Below, one piece after another: positions 48,206 through 61,900 of a stretch of 64,000 bases of DNA. A model generated the notes under the pieces. It was not told the DNA's origin. It made no database searches and was given only the letters and a program-made list of their open reading frames with translations. A program made the translations under genes and the position numbers. The stretch is from Pterois miles (Eukaryota > Chordata > Actinopteri > Perciformes > Scorpaenidae): contig CAMQGK010000008.1 of NCBI GenBank assembly GCA_947000775.1, positions 9,822,501 through 9,886,500 of the forward strand, read 5' to 3'. Position 1 is the stretch's first letter; each line of letters starts with the position of its first letter.

Positions 48206-48449
48206 TAGGGCTATCCTTGACATTCATACATTCAAACGATTTTGTTGACAAACCTGTAAAATCGCACAAAGAATCACACAAAAGCACCACTTTAAATGTT
48301 GTGTTTACCAGAGTTGTGCTCATAAGTTTCTTTGAAATAAGAAATTCTGCATAAAGAAGCTTAAAAAATGACAAAACAAAAGAAATTCTAGTCGACTAAG
48401 AGCAAAACGACCAAGTAGTTATCTCATTGACTAAGAGGGAGCAGCCCTA
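48206..48449. mobile_element. hAT-type MITE remnant
   Basis: It starts tagggctatcc and ends gcagcccta, which are inverse of each other (tagggctgc). The flanks are ccgtacat and tggtacat, an imperfect 8-bp duplication. The interior is AT-rich and non-coding. The ends resemble those of the nested element at 31861-32382. Confidence 0.6.
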
Positions 48450-49286
48450 TGGTACATTTTCCACTTCAATTATAAATGAATTTGACAACCAGCTGAATAG
48501 AAATAAGAAATGACAATAAAGAACTGTGATCAATTTTGACAGTGATCCATGCCTCCTAACCAGCGACAGAAGAGGTTTGCAGAGGTAGTCCAGTGGGACA
48601 CTAAAGGAGTCAAGGTCGTGCAGCTCTCCCATTACTCTGGTACTGAAGTTAACACAGCCATAAAACATCATTACCTTGACACCCCCCTGTAACGTAACTT
48701 TCTTTTTCACACTGTCATGATAGTTTGTGGAAATGGATGGATTACCTCTGAATACACGCTGCCATGCTAATGGAGACCTTGTTTTACGAGCGGCAGACTT
48801 AACCTCTGCCCCCGGGGTCGTGACCTTTTCAAAGAGATGTGGCAGGGTGTCCTCTGAAGTTTAATTGAGCAAAACAGATCAGTGGAAACACGCCGTTGCG
48901 GGCCCAGGGGCACGTGGAGGAGGAAGGCTTTTTGCCTGGGGTGGGGGTGGCGGTGGTCAGGGCAGAAGGCGGGGGAGCATGCTCGTAAGCCCCCCTTGTT
49001 GACCTCCTCAATCGGGGTCAAACCGCGGCGGTCGCAAGATCACCGGTGGTCTCTTGGCAACTGTTTATCTCTGCTCCCGCGCAACTACTTCTGGTCTGGC
49101 TGGTGGTCCCTTGGTTCACTGGTCTAAGTGAGGGGGAGTAGGTACCACTGACTCCCCACACCTCCTCACTCCCCCTCTCCAATCCCTTAGTCTGGCTGTT
49201 CCCTATCTCCAAGACCGGCCACTGCCTGCTCACCACACTGCGTGGGGCTTGCATCTTGTTTTCCGCCCGGCTGCCTCAGAAGCTTT

Positions 49287-49315
49287 GGTCAGGCGGCCAG
49301 TGTGGAGGCCTGACC
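49287..49315. other. Short GC-rich hairpin
   Basis: ggtcaggc at 49287-49294 and its exact complement gcctgacc at 49308-49315 are separated by 13 nt. A second ggtcacagtggaggtctgtgac follows at 49320-49341 with partial inverse symmetry. This could be a recognition site pair or chance. Confidence 0.35.
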
Positions 49316-50107
49316 TTCTGGGTCACAGTGGAGGTCTGTGACTAAGCACAACATGTATCCCTCCCTCCCCTCATCCCCTTATCCTCCTCTGCCATCAGGA
49401 ATCACCCCTGCGGCACACTGCCCGGCCAAATGACTCTCTCACTCCTTCTCTCTCAGAGTCGCTTTTCTTTCCTCGCTCCCTGGCTTTGCCTCAAGCCAGA
49501 GACTCCGACCATGACAGCTGTCCCGGGCCCAGGCTCTCGGCCAGAGAGAGGGTGGCTGGGTTCCTGCCAGAAGTGTGAGACAAAAGTTGTTGTAAGCAGA
49601 CAGCGTTAAGGACACTACTGTTTTCTGTCTTCTTGTTATTGGGTTAAGGCAAGTTACTCAGCTGCCTTTCATTTAAAATTTTCCTGGTTAGATGATACTG
49701 GGAAAAAAAAAAGTCTCGGGACTGCTTCTTTTTGGAAGTTGAGTGGAATTTTATTCTTGGACATGAATTTTAACAGTGAACATTCAGAGCAAAATCAGCA
49801 AAGCCGTAAAATACAACTCCTGGGAAAAACTTTAACCGATGACTCCAGAGCCATATAGAAAAACTCTTCAGATTGAACTGCATAACCCTGCGCTCAGCTT
49901 CCATTCTGGCTTCCTTATTAGTATGCAATAGAGCCTGCGGTGTCTGGCTACCTCTCTGTCAGAGCCATAACCTATCGAACACATTCTCTCAATCTAATCC
50001 ACTTAGAACTCCCTCCCAGCTTCACCGCTTGCCTTATTGATTTCCGCTTCCCACTAAATGTCCTCCCGATCCTTTTTCTCTTAACCCGGGAGCTATTTAT
50101 GTGTTTG

Positions 50108-50225
50108 CAGTGGTCTTCCTTTCTTTCTTTCTTTCATTCTTGCTTCTTGCTTTTTGTCTTGTCTCTTTCTTCCTTGCTTTCTTCCTTGTCGCTTGTCTTC
50201 TTTCTTTCTTTCTTTCTTGCCGACT
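50108..50225. repeat. Pyrimidine-rich (TTTC)n tract
   Basis: Interrupted tttctttc repeats. The hydrophobic Phe/Leu-rich frames across it are composition artefacts. Confidence 0.8.
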
Positions 50226-53200
50226 TTCTTGCTCTCTTAATGGCTTTGCTCTCTCTCCAGGATCTTTGGTTGTTTGTGATCTCCATCTGACTTTCCTCTG
50301 CCTTCTCCTCTCCCCTCCTGTTCTTTCTCAAACACTAACCTGGGCGCAGTGCAGCCAGGTTGCCTGGCTCAGTATGAGGCTTGTGTTATTAGCAGCGGGG
50401 TTTTGCTCGAGCAAATACCTCAAGGCTTAAACAGGCCGTATTACCTCCTCGGCCCTCTTTTGTGTGCCATGTGTACATAAATCTCCATGGAAACAAGGCA
50501 ACTCGGAGCAGAGGCCACTGAGAAATGTGGATGCCTTCTTTCTCAACGAAATTTACAACTCCCTCTCCTTTGCTCGGCTACAGTGTGTTTAATTTGCTTG
50601 TGTCACAGTTTGCGCTGTTGCATCTGTCAAAAAATGGGACAAGGCCTTTCTTTGGCTTTCTAAGGCATGGTCATTGTGTTGAAAAGGCTTTTCTTGTGTA
50701 TTCCAGCAGGAGACTAAATTTTGCGTTTGTGGCTACACTTGGTTAAGGACTGCAGTTTGTGTCATTAGTCTATGGTTAAGATCTCAGCTTCACCACACTT
50801 TCCCAGGCTTTCGGGGAGGACCCCAAATGCATTTCAAATCCCCCCGAGGCCACTTGACTGGAGGACCGGCACCTCCCACTCCTCCCGGATAGATTCCCCA
50901 CCCCCACCCTGTCTGCCGGTCCTTCCAAATGAAGACAAATGGGTACATTCACCCCCTATCCCAAGCACTACACTGTACCTCACTGTCCTGCCTTACAAAG
51001 CAGGCCCTCCCTGTTCCCTGAGTTCCTCCATCCAATGGCTGCTTGCTCTTCTTTGCCGTAGCACTAGCTAGAAAAACTTGCTGTTGTCCCATCTGCCTGC
51101 TAGGCTGGTCATGTTTGAGGGAAGGGTCTGTAGTGGAAAAAAGGGACAATGACGTTCATGTGAAGATGTTTTTTGACCTCCCTAGTCAACCAAGAGAAAA
51201 GGACCCTCAAGTACTAGACTGAGACTTTCAAGCAAAAGCCAGACCTCTTTACCCAGGAAGGAGCCTTGTGAACAACCAATGAAGGGGAGAAAAAATGGGA
51301 AGGGGTAGTAGGTGGGGTGTGATGGGGAACTTTGGGCAGGGACAGACAATCAGAGCGGTTGCCCAGGAGACACTAACTTCTCTGTACAGCACCCCCACCC
51401 TGCTTTGCCCCATCAAAGTCTTTTCAGTCCAGACAGGGCCGATCAGTGGCCCAGAGTGATGGTTGTCTCTTCTTTTGTCTAGTGGTACAGTATGGCCCAT
51501 CACTGTGACGGCCCGACAAGACCTGAGCGGGACAGAAAAAGAAAGGCCCGCCATCGCAGCAGCGCTTTGCAAAATGTACTTTTGGGTGGGCGTATTGCTG
51601 TTAAGGGGTGGCGGGCGAATCCCCCAGAGGATTTCTTTCTAATGTCAGTGCAGCGGGTCAAAGAGGGGATATGGTGTCTGGGGCTTGGGAATGGTCCTGC
51701 TTTGGGACGGATTCATCAGCGCCCCATTGAGTTGTCAAAGCCAGCCAAAGAGCTTCCACTCCTCCCTCACATATGTCAGGTTCACTTCTCAAAAAAAAAA
51801 AGCTCCCAAATTTAGAAACCAGTTCTCGATCAGCAGAAGACGCCAGTGTAATAAACAATACAACCCCCAATATGGTTGTTTGTTTTTATTGACCCATACA
51901 GAAAAGTTATAGAACGGTGGAGAAGGCATGGAGAGTAGGAAAATAAGTCATTTACATTTTTAGCACTCACATAAACATGTAGTCTTTTATGACAGACGGC
52001 ATCTTTGAGCAGTGTTGTGTGTGATTAAAGTGAGCTATATAGAGAGAATGACAGGAGGAGAGGAAATATGGACACCTTGTTGGTTGGAACAACATGAAAA
52101 TCTTATATCTCAGGATCACCGAACCAGCAGGTGTTACAGATTTTCTACAGAGGTACGTCGTCCATTGTGACAGATCTGGTTTTCACACTGCCTATTAACA
52201 TGAAGCTCTTAAAACAAGAAACTGGTACAGTGAATAAAAGGATAAATATATAAAGTCCCCACATATTTCTTTAGAGATTTCTGCATATATGTGCAAGAAT
52301 GAAAAGAGAGGAAGTACTTTTGCAACATTTCATTAGATGTGAATTTAGATATTTAGATGAACCAGTAGGAAACTGAGTCTCTGGGTTTAGTAATGATGAA
52401 ATTGTTTGCTTGTGTTAGGAACAAGCTAGTCCGGTGCTGTCTGGACCCTGTTATTAAAGGCCGCTGCAGCACTAACAACATGGTTAATGAAGCCCGTTCT
52501 TTTTACTGGGGAAGAACAGGGCCTGTTAGCGTGTGCCTTCTGAAAGCCTATATGATTTGGTGTCCAGAAAGCTCCAGAATTGGCCTGCTGTCTCCACCAA
52601 CACAAGGCTCCAGCTGGTAACACTGCTGTGCATTTAGAAAACCCCAAATTTTATATACATGCACATGTGTTTGCACTTGCATGCCCATATACTTGTGCGT
52701 GTATGAAACCATGAACAGATTATTATTCACCTGCACCTTGGAAATCAGAAGACTGCATTTAGATCCATTGAACCGCAACTCCTCACAATAACAACAGTGC
52801 TCAAGCGTCTGTCGGGTGAAAATTGAAAGTGAGAGCCCTTTAAAAGCTTGTTCCGGATTTACCATGTCAGGATTGTAATTAGGCCTCCAACATGTGCATC
52901 GACCTACAACCCACAATTACATTGTGGATTCTTACCAAAAAAATAACTCTACTCCATCATCCCCTCTCCTAAACCTCATGGCGTAGCCTACATTACCAAT
53001 GAAATGCAGCTAACAAGAGGTCAGGCTATAACAGCCAGACAGACCCTGTCTAATTTGAGGGCCGTGATGTAATAGCTGATCTTCTCTCATTGTTTTCACA
53101 GACTTGTTTGCAACCTGTGGTCTGGGATTTCGACTGGCTTAACATAGCTTTTTGAGCAGTTATGATAATGACCCTAGTTGACCTACAGATGGCTAAATGA

Positions 53201-55189
53201 GTAATGCTCAAACTCATCATCTCTGATGAGATCCCAGCTGAGTCTGCTTGGTGTTTCCCAGGAACATCTTCATCTGCTTATGCGCGTCTGTTCCACAAAC
53301 TATTAGACCGCTCGCCAGACATTTTTCTCCCCTTTTTTTCTGTAAAACCTCTGGCTGTAACTTGGTTTGCCATGTGTGTCTTGTTAAGGGCAGTTATGAC
53401 AAATGGCAGCAGCTGTACAAACTAATCTCTCTGTAGCTTTCACACATGGCGCCCAATTAACAATGGACCACTGTGGGGCCCTAATCCACGGTGCAGCCAT
53501 CCTCTGGTCCCGCTTGCAGAGCCAACTGCCCCAGGAGACTCTTCTCCTCTGCACTCCTTTTAGTCAGCCTGTAACTCCATTCAGATGGGAGCCGGTGGAA
53601 CACCGCAAGGCATGCTCGGGTTGGAGATGCGGTAGCCATCTTGTTTGTTTCCGCGTTGGGAAAGCCTGGTTCCTGACGCTAAAGAGCCTGAGTTTTATTT
53701 GACACTTTGGAGTTCTCTGGGATTGGGTTGCAGCCCTGAGACTGTTTGGACTCAGATGCACATTATGAACTCACGTGTATTTGGCTTGTGTGCATGCATT
53801 AAAACACATGCAGGCAGCTGCAGTTGATAGATTTAGCAAAGTGGTTGCTGAATGGGTGGGTGGGAGCAAAGTGTGTGTGTATGTGCGATATAGCTTTCCT
53901 GTCAGTGTGCATATTTCCAGTAGTTGTATGATGATAAACTGCTGTTTCTTGGGGCTTCAGATAGCTGAATGCACTGTGTAATGCACTTAAAGTATGTGGG
54001 AGGGAGTGCTTTAAACAGCGCATTCAGTACCTCTGCAAGATAATATACTATATGAAGACAGGGGGGATGTTAGCCCACACTTACTTAATGGTGTCTTTTT
54101 AACTTTGGATTGATCCCAACACTGCTACTTACATACACAAATAATACCCATCCACTTTTCCAGGAAAAGTTTCAGTGTGTTTCAAGTCTTCCTCTCCATC
54201 CAAGAGCATGTCAGCAGTGCTTTATATGGCCTTGCTAAAGTAGCTTCAATTCAGGTTTAGATTACAATTAATAATTCTAAAACTGAAATACTGTAAGAAA
54301 AAAAGTCACTTGGATGCAGACCAGCGTGAATTGTTATTTCCACATTTTGCTTCACTCCGATGCAAAACAAAGCCACAAACGGGAGTTTGAGGCTCAAAAG
54401 AAGAGTGTTGAAGGGTCGACGGCCATCAGGAAAACGATGCAGGCCCCTGCCAAATCTATGACATGAATGAAACAAATGGATGAAGGAAAATGAAAATGGT
54501 CGGGGTGTGATCTCTGGCAGGCAGCGCGAAACCGGTGCCAACTGTTATGAATGGGAAACCGCTGCTGAGCTAATGAAAAAAAAAAAAAAAGAAAAGAAAG
54601 AAAGAACTCACTTTTTTCATCCGCCATCCAAGAATAATTAACCGCATGCAGGCCTTCTGGTGAGGGTGGAGAAAGCCACTAGACACTTGACTAACATCTC
54701 ACCGCAGAGGAGGACGGTGAGGGGAAAATAGAAACCCCAAAAAAAAGCAATTTTGTTGGGGCACAAAGTAGATTTCTTAGCTATGAAAAGAGGGCAGGTG
54801 AAACCAAAAGTGGAGTAAAAGCTGAAAACTGTCAAGAGGCGCTTCTTAAAAGACTTTATTGAAGAAAGGCAATGACATGAAACACTTTAGGGTGTTACAT
54901 ATTCATTTACATTCATTTCATTTACCCTTTTATATAAAAATTACATACAGGCATGCCCTAAAATATCTCTGTTAAACTGTTCAGATGCTCTTTTTCTGTT
55001 TTTTATGTCTCTGTTAATTTAATATGTTTGGATTTAGACACGTCACACACCAGGGGCGTTTTTTTCTTCTATGATTAATTTTAATTTTGCTTGTCAATAT
55101 ACAGTATTTTTTCAAACTTGTGTTTTTCAGGAATACTTTCACACAGAATGCGAATATTGCGTGTCAAAAGCAGTTTTTTTTTTTTATAA

Positions 55190-55440
55190 CAGGGCTGTCC
55201 CGAATACTATTTTTGGGGATTTGAAACTTCGCTGAGAAATATTTGAAGCTTTGGGCCAGTGCTGCTGCTGCACCACTGTACACACAAGCACCTCTACAGA
55301 TACAGTGATATCCATGCGAGAATAACAATAATAATTAACGTTGAATAAGATTAATGAATAATGTGGGATTAATCCTTATTTCACGGGCTATTTGGGGATT
55401 TATACATTATTATTATATATACTTAAACTACTACCTATAC
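55190..55440. mobile_element. Partial hAT-type repeat beginning cagggctgtcccg
   Basis: It starts cagggctgtcccgaatacta, followed by gaaacttcgctgagaaatat and gctgctgctgcaccactg, a form common in dispersed fish hAT-derived elements. The matching right end is not clear, so the right border is approximate and the copy is probably truncated. Confidence 0.5.
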
Positions 55441-56797
55441 AAACTTATATAGAAAAAAAACTGTTTCATTTGTGGAGCTTTTGCACCACAAATAAAAGGC
55501 ATGGACCAATCATGTTGTGCGGGACAGGTTGAGTTGCATCTATATTTATAAGGATTATAAAACAACAACATGAACAGTGTTGTCCAAACCAATACAGCAA
55601 ACTTTATTACTCCTTTCACCCTTGACAAAGGCAGTGCAGACCAGATCCACTCCTTCCATTCTTACGTTTCACAATAAATTTCCTAGACATAAAATATTTG
55701 CGTGCAAGTTTTTCACCTTTCCATGTTGTTTATTTGTCACGCCCCTTGGTGTCTAAAGGCCTTAGGCCTGTTCAGACAAAACAAATACTTTTGGGACATC
55801 CTCTAGAGCCCTGGGAAATTCTTATGGACATTTTTTATTCATTTTTTAAAAATATTTTTTGGACTAAAAAAAACAACAAGTCAAAAATAATCAATCAATA
55901 ATGAAAATAATTTGATCCAACCCTGCTGTAGCATAATGTTCTGTACTGTGTGTATCTCTTACAGCTTTCTCTGTAGGATGACATGATGGAAAGAGCAGAA
56001 TTGGGGCCAGATGTACGTTTATATATAGGACCTGACAAGGGTACAGAGCAGGACACCAGGCAGAGGCGGCGCATATCACATGCACCCTATCACGTACACC
56101 ACATGTACTGTATGTAAAGCAAAAAAAAAAAGAACTGTTAATGATGTGCGGTGGCCTGCTTTGTGATACCAGAGGGTTTAGTGCTGAAAGAAGGTGACGA
56201 GGCTAATTACAGGAGTTAGAGGGTGTAATTAAATAAGAATTTTTGTAAGTTTCTAAGTGAATGCGGGGTTAAACTTGCAGTATGCTGGTCTCTGGGTCTC
56301 GTCACGGAGGGGCCCGTTGGCGCAGACTTTATTTTAATCCATTATCAACTCGCCCTGTAGCCAAGAACAACAACAATGTTTCTGTTTTACCGTTAAACCT
56401 TTTTCTTAATCGGCATCTTGTATGCCACGAACATCACCCAGGGCTGACAAAGCGTGCACTGTTTGGAGGCAAACGCTCAAAACAAAAAGTGGTTTCCCCA
56501 TTATGGCAATCAAAGCAACGTTATCAGCGATCAACATATTCTCACCCAGAGACAGAGAGGAGAAGAATGCCCCATTGACTGATACTGCCTGCTAGGCCGG
56601 TCGCGCTGATCTCCCGAAGAAAAGACCAGTGTCGCTGTTGGACCCCCCCACTCCCCACCCCAACTGCCTCCCCACTCTTTGCCTTCTTCGCTCTATATAT
56701 GTCTCAATACTTGGGGGGGGGGGGGATCTTAGGGGGAAGCTGAAGAGGCATGTGTGTATTGTCGGGGTGCTGCCGGGCGACTCTATCCCATGCTGGT

Positions 56798-56799
<2 letters not shown>

Positions 56800-56875
<76 letters not shown>
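56800..56875. repeat. (GT)n microsatellite
   Basis: About 37 GT dinucleotides without interruption. The valine-cysteine frames across it are artefacts. It is likely polymorphic. Confidence 0.95.
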
Positions 56876-56877
<2 letters not shown>

Positions 56878-58876
56878 GGGGGGGTTGAAAAGACGGAGCC
56901 GTCACCTGCCAGACTGCTGGAATGTTAATGCCGTGGCTCTGATAATTGGATTTTGTACACACCGTCTGTTAGGAACGTCCAGCAACTTTCCCCCTCTTAT
57001 TGTTCGACCCGGCCCTGGACCCTCAATAGGGCTCGGCTATGTTTATACAAGCACTCACGTCTCAATAAAGACTGTTTACAATGTGTGTGTGCGAGTGTGT
57101 GCACGCCATTCTGAATCACGGCGCAATCATGTGTGACAGGGCGACTGAAATGAAAGTGTCAGATTATCAAGATCTGGCAAATATTTAAGATATTAAGAGA
57201 TTTGTTCGGTCTTAGAGTGGGATTTTCCCAGATTTTAGGAGTGTTGCAGTAAGATTTTGCACATACTTGGATTAAAGTCTTTTCACAATGGGACATTCAA
57301 ACCTCATAGATGAGTTTTTTTTTTGCCAACTTTTCATCCCGAGCCTACATGTTGTGAACTTTATGCAGAGTAGCAGTAGCAGTAGCAGCAGAGGTTGGCA
57401 CACCCATTTTGGGGTCAAAGGTGAGGAGGAGGTGGTCCCTATTGGTGGGATATGTCCGAGGCGTACATGATCTGGAATCATTAGGGAAGTTATGGCTCAT
57501 GTTTGCGTCGGAGGGTGAGGGGAGAGCCTGGTTTCGGGCTGGGAGCTGTGACGCACTGGTTTCCCTCTCCCTGGCCTCCCATGCTATTTCCACCCAAGCT
57601 GCAGCGGCTTGAGCTGGTTAAATGTCTCGGCTGCACTGACCTAAATTCCTCATATTCACCTCAGAAGACCTTTGCCTTGGCCAGCCAACCATTTTTTTTC
57701 CATCCCTATAGTCTTCCTATGCAATGAGCATACGCTTTGTTTGTGTATAAAAGTTCCTTCCTGTACATAAGGAAGCTACGTTTGGAAAAAAAACCCCATC
57801 CTATTCCCAGCTGTAATGCCTCTGAGCAAAACTGCTAGAAACAATGACAGAGGTTTTTTTTTTTCTCTTTTGGCACAGAGACTTGTTGTGGTTAGATAAA
57901 CAGCCTCTAATTGCATTTAATCTGTGTTAAAGTAAGGTATTTGGAACAATTACTTTGGTATGTTTACCAAACAGCTGGTGTGTGGATCTCTGTTTTTTTT
58001 CCTCCTCTCTCTAAGATGTAATGGATTTGGTTCAGCTCGCTGGTTAGTGGGAAAATAAGATAGGCGCTACATTAACTTATGCATGGGTTTGTATTCAGGC
58101 TTCAACTGTTGCAGAAATAACAGCGTAAAAATCTATTTAGTTTGGGTAAGATTTTCATTAAAGTTAAATGGCTTTGGTTAAGGTGCCGGGTTTCCATTTT
58201 GTGTCACTGCGACGTTGCGCCTCTTCTTTTGGAAACAAACACTAAGAGCATAGGTCATTACCTTGGATATAATATTAATTAACAGCAGTATTGTTACATA
58301 GCAACAAGTTCAATTAAACTGCATGACACTACTTAAAATATGCAAAGAAGTGAATGCAAGCATATGATAATTCCCTCTTTCTTCCCTCTTATGCAAGAGT
58401 AAAAAAATCTACAGTTTAATAAAAAAAATGCCTCACTAGGCTGTTTGTACAGGGAAGATTAACAGAAAGCGTAACTCCGTTACAGACAGGAGCCCTGCAT
58501 ATTTGTCCACTGTCTTGCTCTTTTCCCTTTAACCTGGCATTAGTGTGCTGTTGCATAAACAATGGTCTGGACAGCCACCTTTGGGCTATTGTAACCTTCC
58601 ACGTGGGTTGAACTCCAGCCAAGTGGATGTTGTTGCAGGAGACGGCCCCTGCAGCCAAACACACGAGCCAACCAGAGGCCTTCGTTCCAGGAGGCGAGCA
58701 CTCACTGGACGGTACCCGAGGATAGTAGTGTTTGACAGCTCTTGGATCGCGTAAAAGAACTTTGAAATTCAAACAGAGATGGATGAATTGGCCGCGGCCT
58801 ACAAAAAAAACTGACGCATTCCCCGCAAATGTCACAACTAAAACTCAAGCCACACTTTGGACAGGGGATAAAGCGC

Positions 58877-58877
<1 letters not shown>

Positions 58878-58907
<30 letters not shown>
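58878..58907. repeat. (GT)n microsatellite, short
   Basis: About 14 GT dinucleotides. Confidence 0.9.
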
Positions 58908-58910
<3 letters not shown>

Positions 58911-61900
58911 CTGTGCGATTTGACATGCTGCATGTGTTTAGTATTCATAATGAGGTGTTGCAAAATGCATGTGCTCTGCATATCTTGCTCGACTCACCCG
59001 CCACCTGTATAAACAACAGTGCTATTGCGAAACGGTTCCAGGGAAAGGCTCTTCCCGGGCTTGTTGTCAGAATGAGGTCAGCGAACACTACTCTTTTCTC
59101 TCTCATTTTCCCTCCTTCTCTCTCCCTCTCTTGCTCACTCTCTTAGTTGTACTTTGTACTTCTAGAGCACAAGAGGAATAAGGCCACTAAGTCAACTTCA
59201 AGGTGTCTGAATCCACATGCTCACCGTGCATGTGTATCGCTGGGTGGATGATATTTGATATTTTTCTTAGTTTCCAAAATGGTGCTATTGTACCGTTAAA
59301 TCCAAAAATCACTTATTCATGTTTGGATTCAGGATTATTTTGTAATAAGTTTTGAATCCATGAGAATTACCTGGTATGGTCTCAAGTAGTAACAGGCAGA
59401 AGGTGCTTGAGCAGTAATGCAATAATTATAGCAATCAGCACACAGACTTTGGGGAATCCTGTAGGATCTGCTTGTATATTTTCCTTGGTTGGTAACGGGG
59501 ATGGGAGGTTGCTGCATCTGAATTCTCGCACCATGACATCATTTGAACCCCCCCCCCCCCGATGATCATTTTACCCCTATCACAGCACAAAAGCTTGGAG
59601 ACGTAAGAGGAGTGCACATGTATCATATGCTTGAAGTTGAAGGAAGCACCTAATCGAGACAAACAACGCCGCGCTGCCTCCCAGAGGCACTGCTGGCGGA
59701 GCGCGTTGTGTCTGGAACGCTGTAACAGGATCTCCAGAGAGGAGCACAAAATGGGTGCTTTGTGTCCCAAAGATTTGTCCAGACAAACCCAGATAAGGAA
59801 ACCCAACAAGGGCGAGCCGAAGGAGCTGCCTCTGTGACTTGAGCAAATAACCTTTAATCTAGGTCATGCAGTCAGATAGGGGCAGCAGCGGTAGCCTAAG
59901 TAGCTGCAATGGCATTAGTGGTGACGTAAGTGATAAAGAGAAGGTTAATGTGGTCATTTCTGTGACTAGTTGGAAAAGTTTTGTTTTGTTGTTTCTAAAA
60001 GGCTTTGCTGGTATATATGAACAAGCAATATTTGCACTATGCGTTGCAGCGGTGGCCCGACTGAGCCCGATTCTCATTGCAGTCATAACATAGCCCGTAC
60101 ATGCCTCACCATAACTGTGGCCATCTCCTGGGGCTGTGTACGTCTCCCTCTGCCCACACCTCCCTGCACGTCCCAAAACATTCAATTGAGGGGGGGTTAC
60201 AGGACCAGATCGCTACACGGACCATGTGTGTCAGCAGACCACAAAATGCTGAAGCCATTACTTGGCCCACTCCAGTGAAATTGAAAGCAGGAGCCAGTAA
60301 CAGCAGCAGCAATAGCTGGTTTTGGCTGAGTGCATGGGGGCAGCGTAAGGAAAGCCCAGTCAGATGGTAGTGCTCATGCTGACTTGTTGACGGCGGCAGG
60401 CTGCAGACGGCTGATGTCTTGTTGTCATAGTGCCAGCTCCTCCCTCTCATGACCTCCCAGCGATGATGTTTATGTGCTCCGTTCTGTTTCAAGTCTGCAA
60501 GTGTGTCTGCATGTGTATATGTGCGGTTATTGGAACCCGCATATGGGCTCATAGACCCCTGTTAAAGCTGTCTTTTGGATTCTGTAATATTTTGATAATT
60601 TGTTAGCAACGTTAATAAAATTATATGTTGCATTTTATAAAGAACAAACATCTAATTTGAAGAGTTTTCTTCCTACTAAACCTCTGTACCCAGCCAGGAT
60701 TTTCCCTCAGTCAGTCCAACTACAAATGGAAGCTCATCAGATATAAGTTTGCATTACATGTGTTGAAAACATGCATTTAGGCAATGCTGTCTCATGCTCA
60801 TATTATATTAATGAAGAAACTGTCATCTAACCATCGTGTCACTGTAAGCTGCAGTGCTCCTCTCGCTCTCGTCGTTTTGAAAAGGCACATTAAGAACAGT
60901 ATCCCCTCGGCGTTAGTTAGCTGCCCCCGGTATCCAACTTTCCTTCAGTCTTCATGCTGCTGTACGCCTCACAGGAACCGCATGCACCTAATGCATTAGT
61001 TCAGGGTATTGTGTTACATGGCGGTATACATCATGGATTGTGATTTTCGGTAATTTATGCGCAAGACACGATGCTTTGCGGGAAATTTTGCCAAGTTTAC
61101 TTTTTTGGAATAACTCTTTCTAATGAAAGATACTGTACGTGGCAGCTGGTTGATTCTATTATTGATTTATTGTTGTTTTCATGCTTGTACTGTCCGTTAA
61201 CAGGCTTTCTTTGCACGCTCATACACGTTTGAGTTTATCTTATAATCTCAACTTAATTCTTTTCAGCTGAGTTATCCATGGTGGCTCCCTCACTCAACTT
61301 GGCCAGTCTGGTGCCACTGGTTTAAGGTATCATGTCCAAGCACTTTGTGGTAAAAGAGAACATTTACTCGCAAAATACGCCCTTCACTTCCCCATTGATG
61401 CCTTCAAGGTGGGATCCCACTCTTGCCTTTTGTAATCTATTTATTTATGTCTTTATTTGGCCGGACGGCGGGTGTTCGTGGGATAAGGGCTCATGGAGAA
61501 GACTTATCTTCAAGCGCACGTCTGTCATCTGCTGCCGCAGACAGAGTGCTCTTTCATTCGCTCCAGTGAAAGAGGGTTCACAGAGATTTAAGGGCCAGCA
61601 TTGTTTGTGCTCTGCGATGCTTAATCACTTTTGATTGGACTCCATATTAAAACTTGGGCTCTCTAGACGGGAGAGAGAGGGCTGTTCGTCGAAAACGAGT
61701 ACCCGTCCTCCACAAAAAAAAGGAGCGGCGCTGCCTCGCAGGGCGGATGATGGGGGACAAAGACACGCTGACAGAGTTAAGCCAAGAGACGGAGGAGACG
61801 AGGACAGATGAGAGCGAAGGTCTTCAGCAGAGTGAAAGTTAACACCCAAGTTACTAATACATCTGTGGACTCACTCATACAGTTTTCCCCTGTATACTGT

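Noticed and set aside
49940..50430. Leucine/phenylalanine-rich membrane proteins
   Set aside because: They come from a pyrimidine-rich TTTC tract inside nfib intron 2.
56629..57136. Cys-Val repeat proteins
   Set aside because: They are translations of the GT microsatellite.
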